Assembly (NCBI GenBank): GCA_977006965.1
Contig: OZ345376.1
Coordinates: 1,488,001-1,552,000 of the forward strand
Direction: 5' to 3'
Length of the DNA stretch: 64,000 nt
DNA from: Phymatolithon calcareum
Taxonomy: Eukaryota; Rhodophyta; Florideophyceae; Hapalidiales
Part shown: positions 10,855-20,195 of the stretch, piece after piece
Layout of the letters: the number at the start of each line of letters is the position of its first letter
How positions within the stretch are numbered: the stretch's first letter is position 1
Translations under genes and position numbers: made by a program
The notes under the pieces: model-generated
The model's input: the letters and a program-made list of their open reading frames with translations, nothing else
Databases searched by the model: none
Told to the model about the DNA's origin: nothing

Positions 10855-13800
10855 CTAGGATTCCAAAGTCTCTCGTGCGGCCTTGACGAGCTCTTGATCA
10901 CAATGGGAAGTGAGAAAGGCATCGAGCTTGTCCGGAATATCTTCGTGCATAACGGAGAGCGGTTCCCAAGTCGGATCTTCGTAGTCAAATCCGCGCCACT
11001 TGATGCGGACTTCGTAGCGCTCATTGTTCGAGTTGAATTTGAGGTCAAGCAATTTTTCAACAGTGTTTAGATGTGGAGTGTTGTGCTCGACAGAGTCCAG
11101 AAACTCTTCAGTGACGTTCAAGGAAGAATCGGCATAGTGCTTGAGTCGATTGGCATGAAAAGTGTGGAATTTTCCCGAGATGAGGTCTTCGCATTCATAA
11201 ATGAGATCCGAAAGAGCACGAGTAACGCGTCGAGGGCCCATCCAGCGAACTTGCAATTTGTGCCCGGTCTTCTTTGTTTGCTTGGCAACCATGACAAAGT
11301 CACCCACCTCGAATTTAACTGGCTGAATGTGGGTACGGGCGTTGTGACGAGCGATGGCATCCTTACGGCGACGAGTTCGGCGAATGGAAATGTCCTTGTG
11401 CATGTATTGGAGGGCCGAATTCAGATTGTCGATTTTAGCAATTCGTTCAGCCTTGACGATGTCAATAGAGCTTGCTTGAGGTGCCCCAGGTGGCAAAATC
11501 GTACGAAGCGGATTGTCAGCGGCTTGTCCAGTGAAGGCAGTTATGGGTGCAATGTTGCCGAGACTCGGGCGCTTAGAGTGGTTGAGAATACTCTGGACGA
11601 GCATTATGATGGTCGGCCACTCCCGTTCACGAAGACGAAATTCCGAAAGTAGCGCTCTGGTGGCTCGCAGCACTTCTTTGCATACTGTTTCGACCGTCCC
11701 GTTTGACTGGGGACAGTAGGCGGTGGTAAAGTGATGATGGGCATGCAGGGCCCGATTCAGATCCGCCATCACCTTGTTCTTGAAATGTGTTCCACGATCC
11801 GAGCACCACATAAGCGTTACGCCAAAAGTAGCAAACCAGCGTAGCAAAGTCGTAACCGTAGTTTCCGTGTCTGCGTGTGCACAGGGCTCCAGCCATATGT
11901 ACGAGGTTGCATCATCCTTCAGTATGAGCACATATTCTTGGCCTGAATGGCTCGGCGCCATGTAGATGAAATCAAAGTGTAGAAGCTGGTTCGGCGTGTC
12001 GGAGTGGAGTGAGTGAGCCAAAGGTCGGGGGACCTTATGTGCACTGCTGGTTGCGATACAGTGCAGGCAAGTGTTGCAGAAAGCGGTGATGTCCGCTTTC
12101 ATGCCGCTCCATACGAAGTGCTCCGAAATGTTGTGAAAGGTTGTGTCAATTCCACGATGGCCACTTCGTCCACAGTGGCCAATAATGCAAATTCGAAGTA
12201 TCAACGCAGAGTCTTCGTACGGAGTCCATATAGCACGTGCGTCATTTTTGAGAATACCCTGCTTCTTTGACACGTTTTCGGGAAGTTTGGCGCTGTTCTC
12301 AACTGCGGAGTTTTGGCTTGCGGAGATTTCCTCAACGGATGGCCAGGTAAAATCGGGATCTAAGTCGGGCGCGACCGGAGCCACAAGGAGAGCTGAGAGT
12401 CGCCTTGATGTTGCCGATGGTTCCGGAGATCCCCAACGGGAGAGAAGATCAGCCCAGCAGTTGTCATCACCGGATATGTGAACAATTGTGTATCGAAAAG
12501 ATGATAGTGCAATAGCCCAGCGCTCAATTTTGTTAGCCACATGCCTCGGTATGCTGGCGTGCGCAGACATCGGATTGAAAATAAAGACAAGATTCTTGTG
12601 ATCCGTGAATAGGGAAAATCCTTCTGGGCGCAATAGCATATAATCGAGCCGAGATACTGCCTCAACAATAGCAAAAGCCTCCTTTTCCGCTGTTGACCAG
12701 CGCGAGCTGGAACCTTTAAAAGATCCAGAAAGAAATGACAGCGGTTCGTGGCGCTGAGAGTCGAACGGCTGGTCGGCATCGGTGGGTGGAATTTGGGTCA
12801 GGACGCCAGCCCAGTGTTGATCGCTGGCATCTGTAAATAGGCAGAGGAGCTTGGTAGGATCTGGATGTGCGAGAGTTATCGAGTCGCGCAATGCATTCTT
12901 GACTTGTTCAAACACGTCTTCGTGCATTTTTGCCCAGCTTGTATCCGAAAGGTAGACCTTCGACGCCGACTGCTTAGTTCGTCTCTTGGATTGAGAAAAA
13001 ACTTCTTCGAGGACAGAATGGAGCGGAGCGACGAGAGAGTTGTAGGATGGAATGACAGTGCGCATCCAATTTGCAGCGCAAAGGAATTGTTGCAGCTGGT
13101 CTCCCGTAATAGGAGCTGGCATATTGATTAGAGCAGTGATTCTGCTTGGGTCCAAACGGACTCCATCCTTAGAGATAGACCGACCGCACCACTTAACCGA
13201 TGACAAGAAGAACTTGCACTTCGCTGCATGCAACTTGAACCCATTCTGGCGACAAATGTTTAGAAAGTCGCGAAGAGCGTTGATGAGATCGCTCGCAGTA
13301 TGGCAATGGAAGAGTATGTCGTCTAGCCACTGCAGTATGACATCTCGGATGCCAATGCACTTCTCTTGCACCGTACTTTGGACATAAGCTGTGGCATTTG
13401 TTTGCCCGTGAAGAACTCGTGTCGGGGTGAAGACGCCGTCGGGTGTTATGAAGCTTTGACATTCACGAGACTTCTCTTCGGTAGGAAATTGCCAGTAGCA
13501 GTGGCACAAATCAATAAGGGCGAAACAGGTGTCCTGCGCCAGCTGTGCCATAGCCATCTCAAGGTTTGGCATTGGCCACGCAAAGGGAACAGTTTGGCTG
13601 TTGACTGGCCTGAGGTCGACAGTGAACCTGAACTTCTCTGGTCCATCCTTAGGGACGAGAAGTGGAGCGCAAGCCCAAGTGCTCTCATTGTTGCGCTCAA
13701 TCAGCCCTAAGCGAAGCAATTCATCCGTCTTTTTGCGCAAAAATTCGGCTTGTGGCGGGGAGTATCTTCGAAGCTTGACTCGAATGGGAACAGCATTAGC

Positions 13801-15636
13801 CTTGAGCCTGACGGTCATAGGTTTGACATTAGCCGGAGGATCAGAGCCCATTCTGGTTCGAAATATATCCTCATACTCGAAGAGCAGATCATGAAGGTCA
13901 GCATGGAGCTCTTCGGGAAGTCCACTAGCAACTGCTTCTTCGTATCTCTTCTTCAGTTCCTGGCGGGTTTGCTCAGGATCTTCATCACCGGTTACGGGTA
14001 CATTGTCGGAACGAAAAGGGTCATCATCTAAGCCGTCTCCAAATAGAAAGGCGTTGCTGTGACCTGATTCCAATTGATTGTCATAGGCCATGTTGGGAAC
14101 AGGACAGGGATTGCTGTCGAAGTCTTCCGCATCTTGAAATGGCTCGGATTCATCGGTCTGCCCGGTGGTGTTAAGAAGATGTAGCGATAAAGAAGAAGAT
14201 TTGGTTCCAGAGAAAGCTCCAATATGAGAGAAGTCGGCGTCATGGAACGAGTCACGGACGAGGGAAAGATGTGAATCGAGATCAAACCCCATTGACTTGA
14301 GGACAGGTCGTGCAAGTAGAATTTCCGGCATGTGTTGTTCGAACACCAAGTACTCAACATTTCGAAGTCGAAGAGGGCCGACAGGCAAAGACAGGGTGGT
14401 TGATATCCTTGCTTTTTTCTTGGCTTCATAACAAACTTCATTTTGTTCATCATTTCCAGCCAGAGCGAGGGAGACGAGGACTGTCTGAGAGAGTGGAAGA
14501 ACTTGTACGAATATGCCTTGGTCCGCGCATTGCTGTAGATGTGACTCACTGATGGCACAGCTGTCGGCGCCAGTATCTCCGTTGACGATGACATCGACCT
14601 TGTCGGCGAGTTTGGCATGATACCTTCCATCCCGCGCTGGCACATTTTCAGGGCCATCGAATAGAATAGCGTTTAGGTGGGCTATGTTCTTGTTCTTGTA
14701 GTACTCTTGCAGTAGTTCACGACGTTCCTCCAGGGAAGTAAGAGGACAATCTTTCAGAAGGTGTCTACCTTTGCACTTTCTGGTATTCAGACAAAGAGGT
14801 ACGGAATCTGAAGACTTCTCGAGATGAGGCCGCGGTGCACGTTGATTTGAGCCGCGGTCAGGAGTTGGGGCCTTATTATTGTTCTTGTTGTTGTCCGAAA
14901 GGTTTCCGATATTTGTTTTTGGAGTAGATGGACCCTGTCTGTGGACAAGATTGTTGGAATCCTTCCCCACTTTGGGGGTGCTCTTGATATCGGTGGCGGT
15001 TTTGATGGGTACAAATTTGTCGCACTCGACGGCTTGCTCCAACACATATTTGTAGAACGGTATCCATTTTTTGCGAAGCTCATACTTTCCGAGTGAAAGG
15101 TCGGACTCAATCTTTAACCTCAGGGCTGTGGGTTTCAAGAGAGCGCAAATTTGAGAGATGGCGAGTTTGGGGCTCTTTTCAATTAAGGAATCCCATTTTT
15201 TGATTCTTAAAAACGTTTTGTACTCCATGAAAAGTGCCTTGATCCGCATTTCCGGGTCGGGTTCTTGAACGTTAATGCGAACGGATTGACTTACAGCGGC
15301 ATTCAGGGCTTCAGCGGAAAGGCTGTCGAAAGAAACCTCGTCCTTTTCGTCCAGCCACTTCTTCAAATAGTCATCTGTGAGTTCATTGAGAGTGTTGACA
15401 TTCTCGAATTCTCCAAGCTCAATCATGGAGAGTAGTAGATCCGGGTCCACAGATGCTTTGAGAGAAACGGGTTGAACAGTCGATCCTGAAGCTTGAGCAT
15501 CTCTTAGACGAAGAAGGTAGCGCTCACGCTCCCGGAGAAAGAAATGTATATTCTTTCGACCCAGACGACGAAGCTCAGGATGAGCAATTGGAGAAAAAAT
15601 CGGCTGGCCTCCGGACGGTCCAACTGTGTTGACCAT
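10855..15636 (-). CDS. Gag-Pol polyprotein of the chromovirus, copy 3 (complete)
   Basis: Identical in sequence to copy 2: 1593 codons, Gag, protease, reverse transcriptase, RNase H, integrase and chromodomain in one frame. This is the copy next to the host junction, so its upstream LTR (15657-16301) is the true 5' terminal LTR of the array as seen here. ATG at 15636 follows a roughly 20-bp leader after the LTR; the upstream in-frame GTG is an unlikely start. Absence of even one difference from copies 1 and 2 means either very recent amplification or a sequence-assembly effect. Confidence 0.95.
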   Translation of the reverse strand: MVNTVGPSGGQPIFSPIAHPELRRLGRKNIHFFLRERERYLLRLRDAQASGSTVQPVSLKASVDPDLLLSMIELGEFENVNTLNELTDDYLKKWLDEKDEVSFDSLSAEALNAAVSQSVRINVQEPDPEMRIKALFMEYKTFLRIKKWDSLIEKSPKLAISQICALLKPTALRLKIESDLSLGKYELRKKWIPFYKYVLEQAVECDKFVPIKTATDIKSTPKVGKDSNNLVHRQGPSTPKTNIGNLSDNNKNNNKAPTPDRGSNQRAPRPHLEKSSDSVPLCLNTRKCKGRHLLKDCPLTSLEERRELLQEYYKNKNIAHLNAILFDGPENVPARDGRYHAKLADKVDVIVNGDTGADSCAISESHLQQCADQGIFVQVLPLSQTVLVSLALAGNDEQNEVCYEAKKKARISTTLSLPVGPLRLRNVEYLVFEQHMPEILLARPVLKSMGFDLDSHLSLVRDSFHDADFSHIGAFSGTKSSSLSLHLLNTTGQTDESEPFQDAEDFDSNPCPVPNMAYDNQLESGHSNAFLFGDGLDDDPFRSDNVPVTGDEDPEQTRQELKKRYEEAVASGLPEELHADLHDLLFEYEDIFRTRMGSDPPANVKPMTVRLKANAVPIRVKLRRYSPPQAEFLRKKTDELLRLGLIERNNESTWACAPLLVPKDGPEKFRFTVDLRPVNSQTVPFAWPMPNLEMAMAQLAQDTCFALIDLCHCYWQFPTEEKSRECQSFITPDGVFTPTRVLHGQTNATAYVQSTVQEKCIGIRDVILQWLDDILFHCHTASDLINALRDFLNICRQNGFKLHAAKCKFFLSSVKWCGRSISKDGVRLDPSRITALINMPAPITGDQLQQFLCAANWMRTVIPSYNSLVAPLHSVLEEVFSQSKRRTKQSASKVYLSDTSWAKMHEDVFEQVKNALRDSITLAHPDPTKLLCLFTDASDQHWAGVLTQIPPTDADQPFDSQRHEPLSFLSGSFKGSSSRWSTAEKEAFAIVEAVSRLDYMLLRPEGFSLFTDHKNLVFIFNPMSAHASIPRHVANKIERWAIALSSFRYTIVHISGDDNCWADLLSRWGSPEPSATSRRLSALLVAPVAPDLDPDFTWPSVEEISASQNSAVENSAKLPENVSKKQGILKNDARAIWTPYEDSALILRICIIGHCGRSGHRGIDTTFHNISEHFVWSGMKADITAFCNTCLHCIATSSAHKVPRPLAHSLHSDTPNQLLHFDFIYMAPSHSGQEYVLILKDDATSYIWLEPCAHADTETTVTTLLRWFATFGVTLMWCSDRGTHFKNKVMADLNRALHAHHHFTTAYCPQSNGTVETVCKEVLRATRALLSEFRLREREWPTIIMLVQSILNHSKRPSLGNIAPITAFTGQAADNPLRTILPPGAPQASSIDIVKAERIAKIDNLNSALQYMHKDISIRRTRRRKDAIARHNARTHIQPVKFEVGDFVMVAKQTKKTGHKLQVRWMGPRRVTRALSDLIYECEDLISGKFHTFHANRLKHYADSSLNVTEEFLDSVEHNTPHLNTVEKLLDLKFNSNNERYEVRIKWRGFDYEDPTWEPLSVMHEDIPDKLDAFLTSHCDQELVKAARETLES

Positions 15637-15656
15637 CACGAGTAGGAGCTGCAGGG

Positions 15657-16301
15657 TGCAACAGGACTGTAGTATAACTTGGAAGTATACCTTAGACCTT
15701 AGTGTACACTATTGGTCATGTGCGCCTTTGGTGTTGATAAAGGCGTGAAGATGATGAGGATGGTGAAGAGAGCAGGAAGATGAATGATGATGGTGAATGT
15801 CTCTTGGCTCCCTTTAGTCAGGAGCCGACGTTTACTTGGCTTAAATAGAAAAGACAAGGCAAATGGAAACACGAAGAAAGAAGTAGCTCAACATTCGGGG
15901 GACAGCGCAACGGTCTTGACAGAAGCTGAATTCCTTGGATGAATGAGAGAGCTTCGAGATGCATCCAAATCACGGAGCGGAAGTTGAGGCTGCCGTGGAT
16001 GCTAACAGGAAAGAAGACAAGTTGTATGACGACGAGAAAGCGTGTTCCGGGGAGCATCCCAACAAGCCCAACGTAGAGTGGATGCTGTGATGCGTAGGGC
16101 ACACGTACAGGAAAGAAAGATGTAATGTCAGGACCGTGGATTGACAAGCAGTGATGGCTTGTCAAACAGGTACATGAAATCAAATGACGGAGAACATGAA
16201 TGGATGCACTTAAAATTCAGGCGTAAACGGCAAAGATAACGAACGGTAGTGTGCGAGCAGCACAATTCTTGATGTCCATACGTGAGGTATCGTATGTCGC
16301 A
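15657..16301 (-). repeat. Terminal 5' LTR of the array
   Basis: The right edge is directly visible: the repeat unit matches the internal LTRs up to GTCGCA at 16296-16301 (and by chance up to ATA after it), then host sequence encoding an AT3-SGNH C-terminus begins. Homology to the intact relative at 46423-48579 starts within five bases. The bases ATATG at 16302-16306 are the candidate 5-bp target-site duplicate, but its partner would lie outside the left edge. Confidence 0.82.
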
Positions 16302-16746
16302 ATATGCCCTTAAAGCCACTGCGAAAATGATTGCGGACGCTGGTGCGACTCCAATTCTGTTTTCACAGGTACCTCTCTTGCCGTTCGATCTGCAGGTATG
16401 CAAAACAGGGAAGCATTGTACTGGCCCATCGCGCGCGACGGTCATGCAACGGTTTAAATTCATTGATGACGCCATTCGTAGTGCTGTGAAAGACGTTGGA
16501 GGCGCGAAAGCTGTGATTCTATTGACATACTTTTGCGATGAGGCGGCCAAAGGAAGTGCCAAGGGTGATAATTGCCGAGTGACTATGGACGGAACTCTTG
16601 TTTATCACGATGGAAACCACTTGTCAGCACTTGGAAGTGCGTATTTCGCACTGCGATGGCAAAAGGATGGCTACAATGGTATTTCCTGGGATAAGATGAT
16701 TAAAAAACGAGCGGCTAGGTATCTTGAGCACATTTCTGGAAAATGA
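16302..16746 (+). pseudogene. 3' fragment of an AT3-SGNH acyltransferase gene cut by the retrotransposon array
   Basis: The frame from codon gcc at 16306 to the stop at 16744-16746 matches the last 146 residues of the intact gene at 46423-48579 (from its residue 573) at high identity, ending DGNHLSALGS and a lysine-rich tail. The DxxH catalytic motif of the SGNH hydrolase domain is present, while the acyltransferase membrane part and the GDSH motif would lie to the left of the array, outside this window. The frame is open and runs a few codons into the LTR, but this is read-through, not a start. Convergent with the Sel1 gene at 17871, exactly as in the right arm of the inverted duplication. 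Confidence 0.88.
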
Positions 16747-17870
16747 ATAAAGCATTAGGCAGGCGTTGGATGTCCTTCCAGATTGCAGCCCAAGTAAAGT
16801 TACCGCGCCAAGATTCTGGATCTGGCAATTGGATCAGCTCAAGGTATGATTCGAACTTCAGCATGGAGCATTGCAAACGGAGGAACAAGATCCGACCAGA
16901 AGACAGTAAGTCGTGATCCGACCGGTGCTCCAGCTTGTCGCCCTTCCGGAGTCGACGCATTATCCATGAAACTGGAAGCCGCAGCGCAGCATGGTGTAGA
17001 CGATGATATCCCGGTAATGTGGCGAATTGACGCTATGGTCTCTGGTTTTCGTGCCTTTTTGTACGGCCCGAGATCACCTTGTCCGGTTGGCGATACACAG
17101 CCCACCGTCCAGGTAGCGCGGAGAGTGCATTATCCGCATGCCTCACGTGTCTGTTCGTCCTCGATTTTAATGACAAGATTTGCATCGTCAGGAAGATTGT
17201 CGCACGTTCGAATGCAATGCAAGGCTCTTCGCCTCTGGCGCCCTCGCCAACCATGTTCCGTCGTGACCATCAAATATTATTCTCTTCAAAGTTAATTCGT
17301 CGTCGCCAAGACCATGCTCGCCCCGTCACTATATGAAAAGCAATACCGTGTCGTTTGAAATTGCGTTGTGCGTCTGAATCTTCTGACGTGCCGGAAGATA
17401 TCCCGAGGTTTGTGGCTGTGCGCGAGAACGCCGTTGAAAAAGCATTCGCTGTACCTTTTGGGAAACAGTTTCGCCGTTTTCGACGCGCAGAACGTTTTCA
17501 CCGTGGCTATCTGCAACACCCTTTCGTTTTGCGGCGATGCAGGCACGCCAATCCTGATGTCCGTGTGTTCGTTTACGCTGCCATTGTCAACCGGCAAAGC
17601 TGTCCTCCAGGTCATCTACGCGTATGTATGCATGACAGGGAGGAAAGCTACCGCCAGGAGTTGAGCTGAGGTCGTCCACGGCAGTTTATCGGTCCTCCGA
17701 CGACGGCCAAAGTGAGGATTGGATTCCCGCTGCACGTTAAGAGCTGTGCGCAAGCAATGTTATGTCGAAGTCCGAACAGTAACCGAATTTTTCCACCATG
17801 ATTATCACAACGTGTTTCATAAAACTCATTTGATTGTCAACACCCTTGCAGTTTTAGATTGAAGGAGAAT
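16747..17870. other. Intergenic spacer between convergent AT3-SGNH fragment and Sel1 gene
   Basis: About 1.1 kb without a convincing gene. It is homologous to the spacer at 45376-46422 in the other arm (for example the A-rich run after the AT3 stop and the region around 16800-16900). Both copies hold several open frames of about 70-150 codons, but their frames are not preserved between arms, which argues against coding. It presumably holds the 3' ends of both convergent transcripts. Confidence 0.6.
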
Positions 17871-19781
17871 CTACAAAAGGGAATACGCTTTTCTTATTAA
17901 CTGCATCGCTCGAGCCCGGTCTGGCGGCACATTCTCCCTACCACATCGCAATAGTAGGGCCAAGTTGACCGTTGCATTAACATCTTGCGACAGTTCGATA
18001 GCCCTAGTGTATAGATCAACGGCGTACTGTGCATCTGCAGGGACGATCTCATTCCCTTTTTCGAGCAAATTCCCAAAATGGATCATTGTATCAATGTGTC
18101 CACCTTCCTCAATTGCCCGCTTGTACAGCTGAACGGCACGTGAAAGGTCTGGTGCGACGCCATCGCTACCATTTTCCAGCAAGTGTCCCAGATTTACCAT
18201 AGCAAATACATTCCTGCCCTCGTTAATGGCCCGTGTGTAGAGCTCTACGGCACGAGGAGGGTCTGCCGGAACACCCTCTTCGCCGTATTGAAGCAACCAT
18301 CCCAGGTTGTTCATTGCATACACGTCTCCTCCCACTTCAATCGCTCTAGAATACAGCTCCATCGCGCGAGGGGGGTCTTCCGGTACGTTCTCGGCGCCGT
18401 GCTGTAGTAGGCGTCCCAGGTTGACCATCGCAAGTACCAATTCCCCTTCTTCAACGGCGCGAGTGTACAGCTCTACTGCACGAGGAGGGTCTGCTGGAAC
18501 ACCCTCTTCGCCATATTGAAGCAACCATCCCAGGTTGTTCATTGCATACACATCTCCTCCCACTTCAATCGCTCTAGAATACAGCTCCATCGCACGAGGT
18601 GGGTCTGCCGGTACGTTCTCGGCGCCGTTGTGTAGCATGCACCCCAGGTCGAACATCGCATCTACCCGTTCCCCTTCTTCAACGGCACGAAGGTACAGCT
18701 CTACTGCACGAGGAGGGTCTGCCGGGACGCCTTCTTCCCCATTCGCGAATAATCTTCCGAGGTTGTACATTGCATCTACATCTCCATTCTCCTCTATAGC
18801 GCGGGAGTACAGATCAATCGCACGAGGTGGGTCTGCCGGTACGTTCTTGGCGCCGTGCTGTAGTAGGCGTCCCAGGTTGACCATCGCAAGTACCAATTCC
18901 CCTTCTTCAACGGCGCGAGTGTACAGCTCTACTGCACGAGGAGGGTCTGCTGGAACACCCTCTTCGCCGTATTGAAGCAACCATCCCAGGTTGTTCATTG
19001 CATACACATCTCCTTCCACTTCAATCGCTCTAGAATACAGCTCCATCGCAAGATGTGGGTCTGCCGGTACGTTCTCGGCACCGTGCTGTAGTATGTGCCC
19101 CAGGTCGACCATCGCATCTACCCGTTCCCCTTCTTCAACGGCACGAAGGTACAGCTCTACTGCACGAGGAGGGTCTGCTGGGACGCCTTCTCCTCCATTC
19201 GTGAATAATCTTCCGAGGTTGTACATTGCAGCTACATCTCCATTCTCCTCTATAGCGCGGGTGTACAGCTCAATCGCACGAGGTGGGTCTGCTTGTACGT
19301 TCTCAGCGCCAGTTTGGAGTAAGCGTCCCAAATAGACCATGGCTCTGACATTTCCACCCTCCTCAATGGCGCGAGTGTACAGTGCAACGGCACGAGCTGG
19401 GTCCGCTGGTATGCCTTCGTCCCCATTCTGGAACAGTCGCCCAAGGTTGTTCATGGCCTCTATATTTCGGCCCTCTTCGATTGCACGGGTATATAGATTC
19501 ATGGCTTGACGGGGGTCGGCCGGTACGCCTTCTGCGCCTGACTGTAGTACAACTGCCAACTTGCACATGGCTGCTGGATCCGCGCGCCCTTCCCTGACAC
19601 TCTTAAGGAGTGTTGCAGCGCTAAGCTGGTCCTCTTCAATGCCCTTTTCTGCACTTTGCGCTTGTTTCTCGCAGTGTGCCATTGTCTTGGTACTATCTTC
19701 CTTGCCGTCGTTGCGTGGAAGGTGTTTGCAAGGGGAGAGATAGAGAACACTATGAGGTGTCCGAATATGGAAACGTTCCAT
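17871..19781 (-). CDS. Sel1-like repeat protein A
   Basis: About 636 residues, almost entirely tandem Sel1-like repeats of 38 residues. I count 15 units with the core VPADPPRAVELYTRAIEEG followed by AMxNLGxLLxxGxEG. Sel1 repeats are TPR-like helical hairpins that form superhelical protein-binding scaffolds, often in membrane-associated or signalling complexes; the partner cannot be inferred here. The Met at 19781 (MERF) is chosen because it is the first start shared with the paralogue at 43354. A Met at 19682 (MAHCEKQ), just before the conserved acidic lead-in, is also plausible. No enzymatic domain or clear signal peptide, although the MERF start gives a weakly hydrophobic N-terminus. Pairs of neighbouring repeats are nearly identical, showing recent internal duplication. 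Confidence 0.88.
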   Translation of the reverse strand: MERFHIRTPHSVLYLSPCKHLPRNDGKEDSTKTMAHCEKQAQSAEKGIEEDQLSAATLLKSVREGRADPAAMCKLAVVLQSGAEGVPADPRQAMNLYTRAIEEGRNIEAMNNLGRLFQNGDEGIPADPARAVALYTRAIEEGGNVRAMVYLGRLLQTGAENVQADPPRAIELYTRAIEENGDVAAMYNLGRLFTNGGEGVPADPPRAVELYLRAVEEGERVDAMVDLGHILQHGAENVPADPHLAMELYSRAIEVEGDVYAMNNLGWLLQYGEEGVPADPPRAVELYTRAVEEGELVLAMVNLGRLLQHGAKNVPADPPRAIDLYSRAIEENGDVDAMYNLGRLFANGEEGVPADPPRAVELYLRAVEEGERVDAMFDLGCMLHNGAENVPADPPRAMELYSRAIEVGGDVYAMNNLGWLLQYGEEGVPADPPRAVELYTRAVEEGELVLAMVNLGRLLQHGAENVPEDPPRAMELYSRAIEVGGDVYAMNNLGWLLQYGEEGVPADPPRAVELYTRAINEGRNVFAMVNLGHLLENGSDGVAPDLSRAVQLYKRAIEEGGHIDTMIHFGNLLEKGNEIVPADAQYAVDLYTRAIELSQDVNATVNLALLLRCGRENVPPDRARAMQLIRKAYSLL

Positions 19782-20187
19782 GTACGAAGAGCTGGTGGAC
19801 ACCACTCCGGAGCTGGCTTCCGGTAGGCTAGGTTATAGTATGACCAGCGCTTTCGAACATTTTTCGGTTTTCCAATTTGTTCCCATTGCATTTCTTTCTG
19901 GATGTCCGGAAAGCAAGCTTAAGGAACAAAACCATATCTGTCACGGGTTTCGTAATGTGTACCCTTCATGTTTTGCTGCCTGCATCGTTGGCGTGAAGTA
20001 ATGAGTTATTGGAAATATACAGGACCGGGCAACGGAGATCTAATTAGAAAGCAAACCTTTTATCATTGCTGCAGAGCAACATGAGAGGCATCCTTTTGCC
20101 TGACTTGCAACACAAGGGCGACATTAACGCTCTGGCATTCTCTATGACTCGTCATTACAGCACCCTCTTCTTCTACTGATCTCTGGC
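19782..20187. other. Upstream region of Sel1 gene A
   Basis: Homologous to 42961-43353 in the right arm. It contains a divergent open frame of 73 codons (19780-20001, plus strand) that overlaps the Sel1 start region antisense and has a same-length counterpart at 43134-43355 on the minus strand. About a sixth of the residues differ between the two. I do not recognise it. It may be fortuitous, or it may be a small divergent gene. Confidence 0.4.
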
Positions 20188-20195
20188 ATTTGAGC
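20188..20195. repeat. 8-bp target-site duplication, left copy
   Basis: ATTTGAGC, repeated at 22239-22246 on the other side of the transposon. The uninterrupted right arm carries a single copy of this octamer (read in reverse complement near 42961-42968). Confidence 0.88.

Larger units (their letters stand above)
1..16301 (-). mobile_element. Tandem array of a Ty3/gypsy chromovirus, three internal regions with shared single LTRs
   Basis: The sequence repeats exactly with a period of 5477 bp: position 1 matches 5478 and 10955, and every reading frame in one unit recurs unchanged in the next. The order is internal-LTR-internal-LTR-internal-LTR, so neighbouring copies share one LTR instead of having two each. 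All copies read on the minus strand. The left end lies outside the window. The right end is sharp at about 16301, where LTR sequence gives way to an AT3-SGNH coding fragment. Such arrays can arise by LTR-LTR recombination or by integration of circular or concatemeric DNA, but exact identity could also be an assembly collapse or expansion artefact. Confidence 0.93.

Noticed and set aside
18183-19335. Serine/alanine-rich plus-strand frames opposite Sel1 gene A
   Set aside because: These are repetitive antisense shadows of the 38-residue Sel1 repeats.
19499-19891. 130-codon minus-strand frame, with a 130-codon counterpart at 43244-43636
   Set aside because: It overlaps the N-terminal part of the Sel1 genes in another frame on the same strand. 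Its conservation follows from the duplication and the Sel1 coding constraint.
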